From contig RFFC02000070.1 of assembly GCA_005518205.2 (NCBI GenBank), positions 1 through 53,024 on the forward strand: DNA of 53,024 bases, in the 5' to 3' direction. The notes beneath the pieces are model-generated. The model was not told the DNA's origin. It ran no database searches and saw nothing but the letters and a program-made list of their open reading frames with translations. The position numbers and the translations under genes are program-made. Below are positions 24,337 through 32,631 of the stretch, in pieces (position 1 is the stretch's first letter; each line of letters begins with the position of its first letter). This stretch comes from Hormoscilla sp. GUM202 (GTDB taxonomy: Bacteria > Cyanobacteriota > Cyanobacteriia > Cyanobacteriales > Desertifilaceae).

Positions 24337-25523
24337 AGCCGAATTGCCTCCTTTGCTAATTGATAAACTTCTTTCGCTTCATCTTTAGAGGAAAAATCAT
24401 CAACTAAATTTCTCTCAAACCATTGCTTGTAATATACATGAACGCTTCGATGACAGTTGGGACATAAGCCAACAACATCTTCTATAGATGTTCCTGCCCC
24501 TGTAATAGTGATGGCTGATGAAAGTGGTAGTAAATGATGAACTTCTAAAATGTTGCTAGTCCAAGGATATCTCTGGCGCATATCACAAGTACACATATCA
24601 CACACTGGTAGCGGATTTCTTGAAAAATATAATCTCCTCAGCTGAGGACTTCGTTCGGTTCTTAAATGAGTTACTCTTACTTTTCTTGCTTCAGTGAAGA
24701 GGATGTCTTCAGGGATTTCTCTGGTAGCCAGTGAAAATGGTTCTTTGATTTCAGCAGTCACTCTTCCAAGAGCTAAAATTTCTTGCTGTTGCGTAGGACT
24801 TCTATGGTTTTGTAGAGGTTCTACAAAGCCGAGCAGGTCTTCTATACTTTGTAAGTCATCGCGAACTAGATCGATTATCAATGCACCGCTATACCACTTT
24901 AACCAACTCATTTGGCTAGCAAAAATTAGCATTTCCCGAACTTGCCTCTCTTCGTCACCAATTGGTAAACGCTCTACCATTTTCAAAGCTCTGTAATGCT
25001 CTAAGGGTTCACATCCATTACAGTTATTACCTATTATCAAAGAGAAAACTTGTGATAGCTCTATAAGAGCTTCTCCATGCTCCAATAATTGCGCAAATAG
25101 ATATTTCAAGACAGCGCATAGAGGGAAAACGCGATTATCAGAGGGTGTGTAATCTTGGAATGCGGGGGAAGGCAAATAGAATCGTGGAATCCAGAATGAA
25201 AAATATTCGTCTACATCTATCTCAGAGGAGTCAACACCAGCTAGTCTCTGACCAATATCTGTAACTCTTAAGTTTCCGTCTAACTGGGTTGCTATCAAAG
25301 CACAGGCGAACACACGAGCATAGTTTCTCCACAGGGTGTAAGTAGTTGGGGCAAATGATAAGCCCGTTCGAGATGTGAGAACTTCTCTAATAAAAGGGTC
25401 TCCATCTCGACCAATATTGCTCCCCTCAAGCTCAACAAGACCTTCACAAATTTTCTTAATATTTTCAAAGCGAAAATATGTTAATCTACCTTGGTCCCAG
25501 CGCCATCTCTTAACCATAACCAT
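24333..25523 (-). CDS. HNH restriction endonuclease, partner of the C5 methylase
   Basis: The C-terminal third of this 396-residue protein holds CDMCTCDMRQRYPW, ILEVHHLLPLS and VGLCPNCHRSVH, an HNH/zinc-ribbon nuclease with four cysteines. The N-terminal ~280 residues (WRWDQGRLTYFRFENIKKIC...) presumably recognise DNA. The operon order, nuclease then methylase with an ATGA overlap, supports a type II restriction-modification pair. Start: MVMVKRW; the second or third codon could also serve. Specificity is unknown. Confidence 0.8.
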   Translation of the reverse strand: MVMVKRWRWDQGRLTYFRFENIKKICEGLVELEGSNIGRDGDPFIREVLTSRTGLSFAPTTYTLWRNYARVFACALIATQLDGNLRVTDIGQRLAGVDSSEIDVDEYFSFWIPRFYLPSPAFQDYTPSDNRVFPLCAVLKYLFAQLLEHGEALIELSQVFSLIIGNNCNGCEPLEHYRALKMVERLPIGDEERQVREMLIFASQMSWLKWYSGALIIDLVRDDLQSIEDLLGFVEPLQNHRSPTQQQEILALGRVTAEIKEPFSLATREIPEDILFTEARKVRVTHLRTERSPQLRRLYFSRNPLPVCDMCTCDMRQRYPWTSNILEVHHLLPLSSAITITGAGTSIEDVVGLCPNCHRSVHVYYKQWFERNLVDDFSSKDEAKEVYQLAKEAIRL

Positions 25524-25592
25524 TATTTGTCAGCACAATCTTTTAGTAGTGTAGGATAAGCAACAGCCACTAGGCAAGAGCGAGTTTAATCG

Positions 25593-25870
25593 GTGAGAAG
25601 TACCCCGCATCACCGGTTATGGCAGAGGAGCGATCGCCCAAACTCGGAGCTTGCGTTCGCCAGACTGCTCGCGACTGCTCGCGTGCCACAGCCGTACCGC
25701 CAAACCTCCAAGTCAGAACTGTACTACTACATTCTATACTTCCCGAATCTTACCTGTCAAGCGATCGCCCTCCAAAACTCGATTTTATCACTGCGATCGG
25801 TCCGTAGGTCGTACCCCGCACCGCCGGTTATGGCAGAGCCGCGATCGCCCCAGTCACGAGATCGCGCTAC
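25593..25870. repeat. GCGATCGC-rich dispersed repeat, two units
   Basis: Blocks of GTACCCCGCA...CCGGTTATGGCAGAG, GCGATCGCCC(C)A...CTCGGAG, CTACTACATTCTATACTTCC and CCAAAACTCGATTTT are shared with 27583-27700, 28484-28620, 30877-31185 and 31898-32140. The element has no coding frame of its own. It fills much of the gap between the HNH gene and the SDR gene; 25871-26027 otherwise shows nothing. Confidence 0.75.
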
Positions 25871-26027
25871 AGTTGCCATCGGATTTGATTATGGGCATTC
25901 AACCGGAGAAGATATAACCTCTCCAAAGATCGCCTCCTGCTGAGATGACATGAAAACCAGATCGCCGATCGCCCATTGTCCAATGAGACGACTATACTAA
26001 AGTGGATAATCAGGTTAGGAGGTTCCC

Positions 26028-26852
26028 ATGTCTAGCGATTCCAAAGAAAAAGTTGCCTTGGTTACGGGCGCTTCGTCCGGGATCGGTAAGTCGATCGTAC
26101 AGCAACTTCTGCAAGATGGCTGGATAGTTTATGGTGCAGCGCGGCGAGTGGAAAAAATGGCTGATATCGCCGCAGCGGGGGCTAAAATCCTGTCCCTTGA
26201 TATCACAGATGAAGCCAGTATGACAGCCGCCGTGCAGACACTGCTCTCTACAGAGGGGCGAATTGATGCACTGGTGAATAACGCCGGTTACGGATCCTAC
26301 GGGGCGATCGAAGATGTGCCCTTGCCAGAGGCGAAGCGACAATTTGAGGTGAACGTTTTCGGATTAATACGGCTGACGCAACTGGTTCTGCCCGCAATGC
26401 GTGCGGCCCGATCGGGTACGATCGTCAATATCAGTTCCATGGGCGGGCGAATTTGGATGCCGATCGGGGGCTGGTATCACGCGACGAAACATGCACTCGA
26501 AGTTTTATCCGATGCGTTACGGGTGGAAACAAAACCCTTTGGCATTCGAGTGGTGGTCGTGCAACCCGGGACGATTCAAAGTGAATGGTCCAGCATCGCC
26601 GCCCAGACTTTACGAGATACTTCCAAAGGATCGCTTTACAGTGCCCTGGTCGAACCCATGGCACGAATACTCAATCATTACCCGAATGCCTCCAGTCCCG
26701 ATGTGGTTGCCAAAGCAGTTTCACAAGCCGTGAACGGTCGCAATCCCAAAAAACGATACGCCACGCCGATGGATGCCAAACTATTGATATTTCTGCGTTG
26801 GCTGCTGCCAGACTGGGCTTGGGAGCGTTTGATCGCCGCTGCGATTCGGTAA
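26028..26852 (+). CDS. Short-chain dehydrogenase/reductase
   Basis: The 274-residue protein is a classical SDR. It has the cofactor motif TGASSGIG at 13-20, NNAG at 84-87, the catalytic Ser in NISS (~136), and Y150xxxK154 (YHATK). ARR at 38-40 after the second strand suggests preference for NADP. The substrate is unknown. A GGAGG site lies before ATG. The C-terminus (LLIFLRWLLPDWAWERLI) is hydrophobic and may contact the membrane. It is a single-gene unit unrelated to the defence genes. Confidence 0.9.
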   Translation: MSSDSKEKVALVTGASSGIGKSIVQQLLQDGWIVYGAARRVEKMADIAAAGAKILSLDITDEASMTAAVQTLLSTEGRIDALVNNAGYGSYGAIEDVPLPEAKRQFEVNVFGLIRLTQLVLPAMRAARSGTIVNISSMGGRIWMPIGGWYHATKHALEVLSDALRVETKPFGIRVVVVQPGTIQSEWSSIAAQTLRDTSKGSLYSALVEPMARILNHYPNASSPDVVAKAVSQAVNGRNPKKRYATPMDAKLLIFLRWLLPDWAWERLIAAAIR

Positions 26853-26972
26853 GTAGTTATTTGGGATGGATAAGATTTGCTTGTCCATCTCAATTATTCC
26901 TGAATGTGCTTATTGTGAATGGGATTTATCCATGATGGGCACAGTGCGATCGCCTAACTTGTTGTGTTAGCG

Positions 26973-26996
26973 CCAGGGTAACACAGATTACCCTGG
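26973..26996. terminator. CCAGGGTAA hairpin between convergent genes
   Basis: CCAGGGTAA (26973-26981) and TTACCCTGG (26988-26996) form a 9-bp stem with a 6-nt loop. It lies between the end of the plus-strand SDR gene and the end of a minus-strand antitoxin gene, as a two-way terminator would. Confidence 0.55.
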
Positions 26997-27025
26997 TGAA
27001 AGGAACATTACAGACTATCTTATCA

Positions 27026-27280
27026 TTACATATAGTCTTTGAGGTCTTCAAGGGGTTCATCAAAATCATCTGACATGATAATCATCCCTTTCATCGTTCC
27101 GGCAACGCGATACTTTTTAGGAGCCGTTTCTTGTTCCGTAGGCTGGTTTGCAGCCGGGTGGCCTTTAGCCATATATTGTTCGCGGTTTTCAATCAAAGAA
27201 TCAATATACTGTAATACTTTCAATTGTAGAGATTCAGGAAGACTCTCTAATTTTTCCAAAATAGCAGGTTCGATCGTCAT
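27026..27280 (-). CDS. DUF2281 antitoxin, orphan copy
   Basis: The 84 residues (MTIEPAILEKLESLPESLQL ... MSDDFDEPLEDLKDYM) match the DUF2281 family, which is usually paired with a PIN-domain toxin. The copy at 28124-28378 differs at one residue (E4 to Q), and the similarity extends upstream past the ribosome binding site. No PIN gene lies downstream, so the toxin half is missing here. It could neutralise the toxin of the other copy. Confidence 0.8.
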   Translation of the reverse strand: MTIEPAILEKLESLPESLQLKVLQYIDSLIENREQYMAKGHPAANQPTEQETAPKKYRVAGTMKGMIIMSDDFDEPLEDLKDYM

Positions 27281-27448
27281 TCTTTCTCCTTTTCAGTTTT
27301 AACGAATAACATTACAGCAACGAATATCACAAACATTCCCACTCTCTACGATCGATCAAATACTGTGTACATATCATAAACCGCGATTTTGTTTTGTGCC
27401 GTTCCCAGTCGCCCCCCAAAACTGGGTGTGGTCAAAACCCGTTGGTAG

Positions 27449-27551
27449 GAGACCTCGTCGCCCGAACCCTAAAGGGCCCGGCTACATGAACAAAGCCCAC
27501 GCTCCGGGCCCCCTCCGCTGCGCAGGGGCTATATACATGTATCTGAGATGC
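27449..27551 (-). repeat. GC-rich dispersed repeat, inverted copy
   Basis: It is the reverse complement of the element at 4617-4702 and 16815-16945: CTCGTCGCCCGAACCC, GGCCCGGCTACATGAAC and CCCCTCCGCTGCGCAGGGGC. It lies in the gap between the orphan antitoxin and the next toxin gene. Confidence 0.65.
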
Positions 27552-27582
27552 ACCTGGCTATCAACTACTTATGACCACACCC

Positions 27583-27724
27583 CCCAAAACTCGATTTTAT
27601 CACTGCGATGGTCCACGCCGTAGGTTGTACCTCGCACTGCCGGTTATGGCAGAGGAGCGATCGCCCCAACTCGGAGATCCCGTTTGCTCGTCTTGTAGAG
27701 TCAAGTAAAAAATATTTGCTTTGT
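27583..27724. repeat. GCGATCGC-rich dispersed repeat joined to the toxin 3' end
   Basis: It has the same family as 25593-25870. From GAGATCCCGTTTGCTCGTCT onward (about 27678) the sequence is identical to that at 31135-31245, which runs into the end of the other PIN toxin gene. The repeat therefore marks a point of recombination between the two loci. Confidence 0.7.
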
Positions 27725-28108
27725 TCATTCCCACACCCGGCTAATTGCATAAGGATCGAATTTTGTATCGGCACTCACCAAAGACAACGATCGATTCATT
27801 GCTTGGGCAACTAAAATGCGATCAAATGGATCGCGATGGTTAGAAGTTAAGGGAAGTGAAGCATAAGTTATTGCATCTTCAAATGTAATAGGTAATTCCT
27901 GGATATTTAATGCCATCATATTAACCCTAATCATTTCTAAAGGCGTTGTCACTGTTAATTTTCCAATATTAACCTTAATAGATATTTCCCAAATTGAAGC
28001 AATACTGACAAATACTGATTCCGTGTTTTCTATCTTTTCTTTAATCGACTTTGGGAGTCTAGGGTTATTATCAAGAAACCAGAGCAATACATGGGTATCT
28101 AGCAGCAT
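27725..28108 (-). CDS. PIN-domain toxin (VapC-like)
   Basis: The 127-residue protein has MLLDTHVLLWFLDNNPRL with the first acidic residue, ISIASIWEIS-type helix with Glu (IWEISIK), HRDPFDRILVAQAM with the two further Asp, and SADTKFDPY near the end. These are the four acidic positions of the PIN RNase fold. It starts 15 nt after the end of its DUF2281 antitoxin (28124-28378). The last ~30 codons are nearly identical in DNA to the toxin at 31186-31563, whereas the middle of the two proteins differs. Confidence 0.9.
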   Translation of the reverse strand: MLLDTHVLLWFLDNNPRLPKSIKEKIENTESVFVSIASIWEISIKVNIGKLTVTTPLEMIRVNMMALNIQELPITFEDAITYASLPLTSNHRDPFDRILVAQAMNRSLSLVSADTKFDPYAISRVWE

Positions 28109-28123
28109 AGACTATCTAGTCCA

Positions 28124-28378
28124 TTACATATAGTCTTTGAGGTCTTCAAGGGGTTCATCAAAATCATCTGACATGATAATCATCCCTTTCATCGTTCCGG
28201 CAACGCGATACTTTTTAGGAGCCGTTTCTTGTTCCGTAGGCTGGTTTGCAGCCGGGTGGCCTTTAGCCATATATTGTTCGCGGTTTTCAATCAAAGAATC
28301 AATATACTGTAATACTTTCAATTGTAGAGATTCAGGAAGACTCTCTAATTTTTCCAAAATAGCAGGTTGGATCGTCAT
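28124..28378 (-). CDS. DUF2281 antitoxin
   Basis: It has 84 residues, with one difference from the orphan copy at 27026-27280. Helical N-terminus (AILEKLESLPESLQLKVLQYIDSLI), then a basic linker and an acidic DFDEPLEDLKDYM tail that would bind the PIN toxin. It is followed by the PIN gene at 27725-28108. AAAAGGAGAAAG lies before the ATG. Confidence 0.85.
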   Translation of the reverse strand: MTIQPAILEKLESLPESLQLKVLQYIDSLIENREQYMAKGHPAANQPTEQETAPKKYRVAGTMKGMIIMSDDFDEPLEDLKDYM

Positions 28379-28483
28379 TCTTTCTCCTTTTCAGTTTTAA
28401 CTAATAACATTACAGCAACACCTGAATATCAAAAACATTCCCACTGGTATCGCCCGATCGATCAAATACTCTGTACATATTAT

Positions 28484-28734
28484 AAACCGCGATTTTGTTT
28501 TGTGCCGTTCCCAGTCGCCCCCCAAAACTCGATTTTCTCACTGCGATGGTCCGTAGGTTGTACCTCGCACTACCAGTTATGGCTTATACGCGATCGCCCA
28601 AACTGCGCGATCGCGGCTGGCGGACAACTGGGAGTTGTGTTAATCTGGACGAAGCCGTGAAAGGCTTTCGATGAGGAATGGGCGATCGGGATGATTTTGC
28701 CTTCCCTCGCACCAATGACCGAAGCAGTCTAATG
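28484..28734. repeat. Dispersed repeat between antitoxin and CBASS genes
   Basis: CCGCGATTTTGTTTTGTGCC, CCCAGTCGCCCCCCAAAACT and GGTCCGTAGGTTGTACCTCG are shared with the region upstream of the other two antitoxins (27380 and 31898). From about 28621 to the end of the cyclase gene nothing more is recognised. Confidence 0.65.
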
Positions 28735-29616
28735 CTAGTCTTCGCTTTTACTGCAAGAAAATCTGTCACCAAAGTGCCTTTGCCAAGCTTTACAGGCATC
28801 CCTCTGGCTTGTTTTCTCATCCAAAGCTTTCTCAGCGGATTGAATTAAACAGTTAAGACGTATGAAAAAATTCTCCTTCTTAGTTTCGCTGTACTCCTCT
28901 AACAGGTTTTCACCAGTAGGAGTTGTCGGACGATCGCATACAAAGTTCCGTTTCAGATTCTTCTGAATTTTGCACAGAGTTTTGTACAAAGCCACGTCAT
29001 CTCGCTGATCAACAAAACAAATATTTTTAGCCGCTAAGATCGAGAAAATTAATCCACTCAACAACTTACCTTGATAATCACTCCAGGCTTTTAGGTAAAG
29101 CACAATTCGCTTTAGTTGACCTTCTTTGTCAGCTTTACCATTAAACCATTGGATGAATTCTCTAGGATCGCTTTTAATCCATCCTTTCTCCTCATGAGCT
29201 AGATAGGGAACCTGCCCTTCAATAATGTAGTAAATTGGCAGATCGAGGTGATAGTTGTTAGCATAGACAAGTCTGACACAGGTTTGCTTGTCGATAGGCT
29301 TTTGATTTGTATGACCATCTACAGCTTCACAAATCCAGCGGTGAAAGGTACCGGTGCTCTGACTCGGTTCTGCTTCTACTTGGAAATAGATACCATCATC
29401 AATATCAAACTCTCCATCCAGCGGCTCAATAATAGTTTTCATCATGAATGAGCCTTGCCCGTGAAATTTTGGAGAAAAGCCATTCTGCTTATCTCGAAAG
29501 TAATACCTGATTTTGTCGCGAACAGCATTACGAGACTTCCGCAATGACTCTTTGCGACTACGTTTTAAGGCAATATTACTATGGAAATACAGAAATAATT
29601 TATGACAGTTTGCCAT
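28735..29616 (-). CDS. CBASS CD-NTase (DncV-like cyclic nucleotide synthase)
   Basis: The frame is open to 29670 but the start is placed at ATG 29616, with AGGA upstream and 10 nt after the stop of the patatin gene; this gives 293 residues. GQGSFMMKT (G54-S56) and EFDIDDGIYF (D71, D73) are the nucleotidyltransferase active site, in the form seen in Vibrio DncV. The C-terminal AWQRHFGDRF also fits that group. Enzymes of this clade make cyclic dinucleotides such as 3'3'-cGAMP on phage infection; the exact product here is not known. It is encoded with a patatin-like effector as in type I CBASS. No cap2/cap3 genes are seen. Confidence 0.9.
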   Translation of the reverse strand: MANCHKLFLYFHSNIALKRSRKESLRKSRNAVRDKIRYYFRDKQNGFSPKFHGQGSFMMKTIIEPLDGEFDIDDGIYFQVEAEPSQSTGTFHRWICEAVDGHTNQKPIDKQTCVRLVYANNYHLDLPIYYIIEGQVPYLAHEEKGWIKSDPREFIQWFNGKADKEGQLKRIVLYLKAWSDYQGKLLSGLIFSILAAKNICFVDQRDDVALYKTLCKIQKNLKRNFVCDRPTTPTGENLLEEYSETKKENFFIRLNCLIQSAEKALDEKTSQRDACKAWQRHFGDRFSCSKSED

Positions 29617-29626
29617 TTGCTTATCC

Positions 29627-30682
29627 TCACCTAATGATGTATTGCTTCTGCTCTTTGAAAAATTCCGCAACCTCGGGTTTTCGGTCCCAGAAAAGTGCTT
29701 GATCTTTTCCCATCTGAGACATTAAGTCCAATGCCTCACTAGAAGTATTGTCTAGATTAATAATTCTTGCCTGCTCTGGAGATAGAGGAGCACCAGGAAT
29801 ACGCAGGTAATCAAATGGATAATCACAGTACTTAGCCAGAGTTTCAACGAAGTAACCTATAACATACGCCTGTCCCTCAAAAAACGTAGCGATCAGATCC
29901 TTATTCCAGTCCATAACCGAACGATGATGTTTAGCAACAAATCGCCTACCAGGATTCGGCTCCAGAGAACCAATAGACATTACCATTAACTTCTGAAATT
30001 TTTTGTTGTTGCCAACGAAGTACCGGAGTGCTTCTACTACCCCAATCATAGTTGGATTATTGGCATAAACTCCTCCATCAATAAACTGCTTGCGATCGTA
30101 ATTATCGATGGTAATGATTGGCAGGTACGTCGGTGCTGCACTTGTTGCAAGAGCAATGTCAACGCACCTGGTTTTGTTATCCCTACATAGATTACCTTCT
30201 TTATGGTCGTATTTAAAAATGAATGATCTACCATCAGTTAAAGAAAATGCCGGAATACACAACAAACAGCGAGAGTCTCCAAGGGTTCGTTCTCCAAAAA
30301 TTTCTTCTAATGCTCTCTTCAATTCGCTGTTATCATACTTGCTTCTCAGAAAAATCTGTTTGAGCAATCCGAGCCAACTATTTCCCTGTGAGAAAATTGG
30401 CTTTCCTCGCATATAGTACAGATTTCTAATCTCTACCACAGGGATATTGAGGGATATCCCCAGAGCAATTAATCCTCCTGTTGAAGTGCCACAAATTAAA
30501 TCAAAATAATCAGCGATGTGACATTTAAACCTCTCCTCAAAATGTTCAAGTATTCGAGCTGAATACAGACCTTTAATACCTCCTCCATCTATCGATAGAA
30601 CTTTGAATGTTTTTGATTTGGGAGTAGAATGCAAAGGAGAGTGAACCATATTAGCAGGTGATTGTTTAGATGAAATAGTCAC
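29627..30682 (-). CDS. CBASS effector, patatin-like phospholipase (CapV-like)
   Basis: The 351-residue protein has the oxyanion-hole motif GGGIKG at 33-38, the nucleophile elbow GTSTG with S67, and DGG at 202-204 with catalytic D202 (IDGGVYANNP). These define patatin phospholipases. In CBASS the family is switched on by the cyclic dinucleotide from the neighbouring cyclase and degrades the inner membrane. It is the first gene of the two-gene operon. The first ~26 residues are not part of the domain; a later start at M12 is possible. Confidence 0.9.
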   Translation of the reverse strand: MTISSKQSPANMVHSPLHSTPKSKTFKVLSIDGGGIKGLYSARILEHFEERFKCHIADYFDLICGTSTGGLIALGISLNIPVVEIRNLYYMRGKPIFSQGNSWLGLLKQIFLRSKYDNSELKRALEEIFGERTLGDSRCLLCIPAFSLTDGRSFIFKYDHKEGNLCRDNKTRCVDIALATSAAPTYLPIITIDNYDRKQFIDGGVYANNPTMIGVVEALRYFVGNNKKFQKLMVMSIGSLEPNPGRRFVAKHHRSVMDWNKDLIATFFEGQAYVIGYFVETLAKYCDYPFDYLRIPGAPLSPEQARIINLDNTSSEALDLMSQMGKDQALFWDRKPEVAEFFKEQKQYIIR

Positions 30683-30876
30683 ACCTATAGATCAAATAGT
30701 CACTCCTATAGTTTATAGTCTTAGGCTTTGACTCCACATCTTGTACTTTTACAAGTATAGTAATTATGCGTGTAGCAATTGAATAGTAGGGATAACCGTA
30801 CAGGCTTTGTAGTAAGGAACGTAGTATAGGGTGATAAATGTGCATCGGCTAGGAGAACGCATATCTGGATAACACC
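30683..30876. promoter_or_regulatory. Upstream region of the CBASS operon
   Basis: The AT-rich region just before the patatin start has the directly repeated GATCAAATAGTCAC / GATGAAATAGTCAC, with 6 bases between, and CTATAGTTTATAG. Two near-identical 14-bp boxes close to the start may be an operator. No regulator gene is adjacent. Confidence 0.3.
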
Positions 30877-31185
30877 CCGTAGGTTGTACCTCGCACTGCC
30901 AGTCATGGCAGAGGCGCGATCGCCCCAACTCGGAGATTGCGTTTACCAGACTGCTTGCGGTGGAAGCGTTTGGGCCTTAAAACCTCCAAGTCTGACCTTT
31001 ACTACTACATTCTATACTTCCCGAATGTTGCCTGTCAAGCGATCGCCCCCCAAAACTCGATTTTCTCACTGCGATGGTCCGTAGGTTGTACCTCGCACTA
31101 CCAGTTATGGCTTATACGCGATCGCCCCAACTCGGAGATCCCGTTTGCTCGTCTTGTAGAGTCAAGTAAAAAATATTTGCTTTGT
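30877..31185. repeat. GCGATCGC-rich dispersed repeat, long copy
   Basis: Two units of the family at 25593-25870, including TAGGTTGTACCTCGCACTGC, CTACTACATTCTATACTTCC and CCCCAAAACTCGATTTTCTC. Its right end joins the toxin 3' end in the same way as at 27678-27724. Confidence 0.7.
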
Positions 31186-31563
31186 TCATTCCCACACCCG
31201 GCTAATTGCATAAGGATCGAATTTTGTCTCGGCACTCACCAAAGACAACGATCGATTCATCCCTTGGGCAATTAAAAGGCGATCGAATGGATCGCGATGA
31301 TGAAGTGGCAAAGTGACATAGCACTGCACATCAGCAAAAGTTATCGGGATAACTTCTATCCCAAGCTGCTCTAAAAAAGCCCGCAGTTCTTGAAACTCAA
31401 ATTGCAGTTCTAGCTTTTTAATCGAAAGTTTAATGGCAATTTCCCAAAGCGTAACAATGCTAACAGCTAACCTATTCGCATCCTCAATTTGTTCTCTTAC
31501 TTTTTGTGGCAGCCTGGGGCTATCGTCAAGAAACCATAACAAAGTATGAGTGTCTAGCAACAT
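31186..31563 (-). CDS. PIN-domain toxin (VapC-like), second locus
   Basis: The 125 residues have MLLDTHTLLWFLDDSPRLP, LWEIAIKLSI, HHRDPFDRLLIAQGM and SAETKFDPY with the four acidic PIN positions. The ATG overlaps the antitoxin stop in TAATG at 31561-31565. The last ~30 codons are almost identical in DNA to those of the toxin at 27725-28108, while the central part (LELQFEFQELRAFLEQLGIE) is unrelated in detail. This pattern points to exchange at the 3' end. Confidence 0.9.
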   Translation of the reverse strand: MLLDTHTLLWFLDDSPRLPQKVREQIEDANRLAVSIVTLWEIAIKLSIKKLELQFEFQELRAFLEQLGIEVIPITFADVQCYVTLPLHHRDPFDRLLIAQGMNRSLSLVSAETKFDPYAISRVWE

Positions 31564-31784
31564 TACATATAGTCCTTTAACTCTTCAAGAGGTTCATCAA
31601 AATCTTCTGACATCCAAATTTTTCCTTTTAATAGCCCTGCCTTACGCTTTTTCTTTGGCATTTCTTTTGGGGACGATTCCCGAGCATATCTCTGCAATAA
31701 AAACTCTATGTAGTGAAGCGCTTCCGTTTGCAGCGATGCTGGTAATTTTTCCAGTTTTTCTAAAATCGCGTCCTGCACCATCAT
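31563..31784 (-). CDS. DUF2281 antitoxin, second locus
   Basis: The 73 residues read MMVQDAILEKLEKLPASLQT ... MSEDFDEPLEELKDYM. The fold and acidic tail are those of the copies at 27026 and 28124, but the middle differs (QRYARESSPKEMPKKKRK). Its stop overlaps the toxin start. The upstream 30 bases are again close to those of the other two copies. Confidence 0.85.
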   Translation of the reverse strand: MMVQDAILEKLEKLPASLQTEALHYIEFLLQRYARESSPKEMPKKKRKAGLLKGKIWMSEDFDEPLEELKDYM

Positions 31785-31897
31785 TTTGCCTCCTTTTCAG
31801 TTTTAACTAATAACATTACAGCAACACATACCTGAAGATCAAAAACATTCCCACTGGTATCGCCCGATCGATCGCATCCCCTGTACCTATTATAAAC

Positions 31898-32140
31898 CGC
31901 GATTTGGCTTTGTGCCGTTCCCAGTCGCCCCCCAAAACTCGATTTTCGGTCCGGCGAGGGGTCCACCCCGTATCGCAGGTTTTGGCAGCGGTGCGATCGC
32001 CCTAACTCACCTTCCGATCTGTACTACTACATTCTATACTTCCCGAATGTTGCCTGTCAAGCGATCGCCCCCCAAAACTCGATTTTCTCACAGGCTTCGC
32101 TGTTACGGTTGTCGGTCCGTAGGTCGTACCCCACACCTAT
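31898..32140. repeat. GCGATCGC-rich dispersed repeat, last copy
   Basis: Same blocks as the copies at 25593, 27583, 28484 and 30877. It ends just before the broken DUF4276-like gene. Confidence 0.65.
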
Positions 32141-32143
32141 GCT

Positions 32144-32629
32144 TTAATTAAACAGATATGGTTTTACAGATGAAATCATCCGATCTAAGGTGGTTCTGTT
32201 GTGTTTGAGAAGATTGTGTCCCCATAATTCATTCCTATTCTCGTAACAATCTTTTGCCAGTGCTTCTCCAATTTCTTCCCAAGTCCTTTGGATGTCTCTC
32301 TTTAAACTCTCTGGTTCAGATAGAACGCCTAGAACGAATACCCGATCTCTTAGTTCTTCTGGAATTTGGCTCTCTACATAACTCAATCGATCTTCATTCC
32401 GATCTAAATCCATAAGTAAAACAATCATTCTGTGGGGAATGTTTTGCATTTCCGGGGCATGAACTTTCTGGAAATCATCCAGAACTTTTTTCCAGCCTTC
32501 AGAGGGGGGCAGGACTTGAATAGCACGGCTATTCAGGTTTTGATGGATAATAAATCCGTTGGCAATCTGACGATTAGCATCATCCTATGGTAACACAAGC
32601 AGGTGCGGCCTATACTTATTTATGCTCAT
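32144..32629 (-). pseudogene. DUF4276-like partner of the AAA ATPase, broken by a nonsense codon
   Basis: The gene starts at ATG 32629, two bases after the ATPase stop. It reads MSINKYRPHLLVLP, a TAG, then DDANRQIANGFIIHQNLNSR without shift to the stop at 32144. The frame around the TAG fits LVLPEDDANRQIANGF, so one base change (GAG or CAG to TAG) would explain it. Later residues include HRMIVLLMDLD and RDRVFVLGVLSEPESLKR, which fit a TOPRIM-like fold. With an ATPase upstream it resembles OLD- and PARIS-like two-gene systems. An internal start at M61 could give a 101-residue C-terminal piece. Confidence 0.65.
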
Positions 32630-32631
32630 AA

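Noticed and set aside
28137..28400. Plus-strand frames opposite the DUF2281 antitoxin copies
   Set aside because: They appear twice only because the antitoxin gene is duplicated; the minus-strand DUF2281 reading has the family motifs and the toxin partner.
29617..29670. Longer N-terminus for the CBASS cyclase
   Set aside because: It would overlap the end of the patatin gene, and ATG 29616 has a ribosome binding site and fits the family start.
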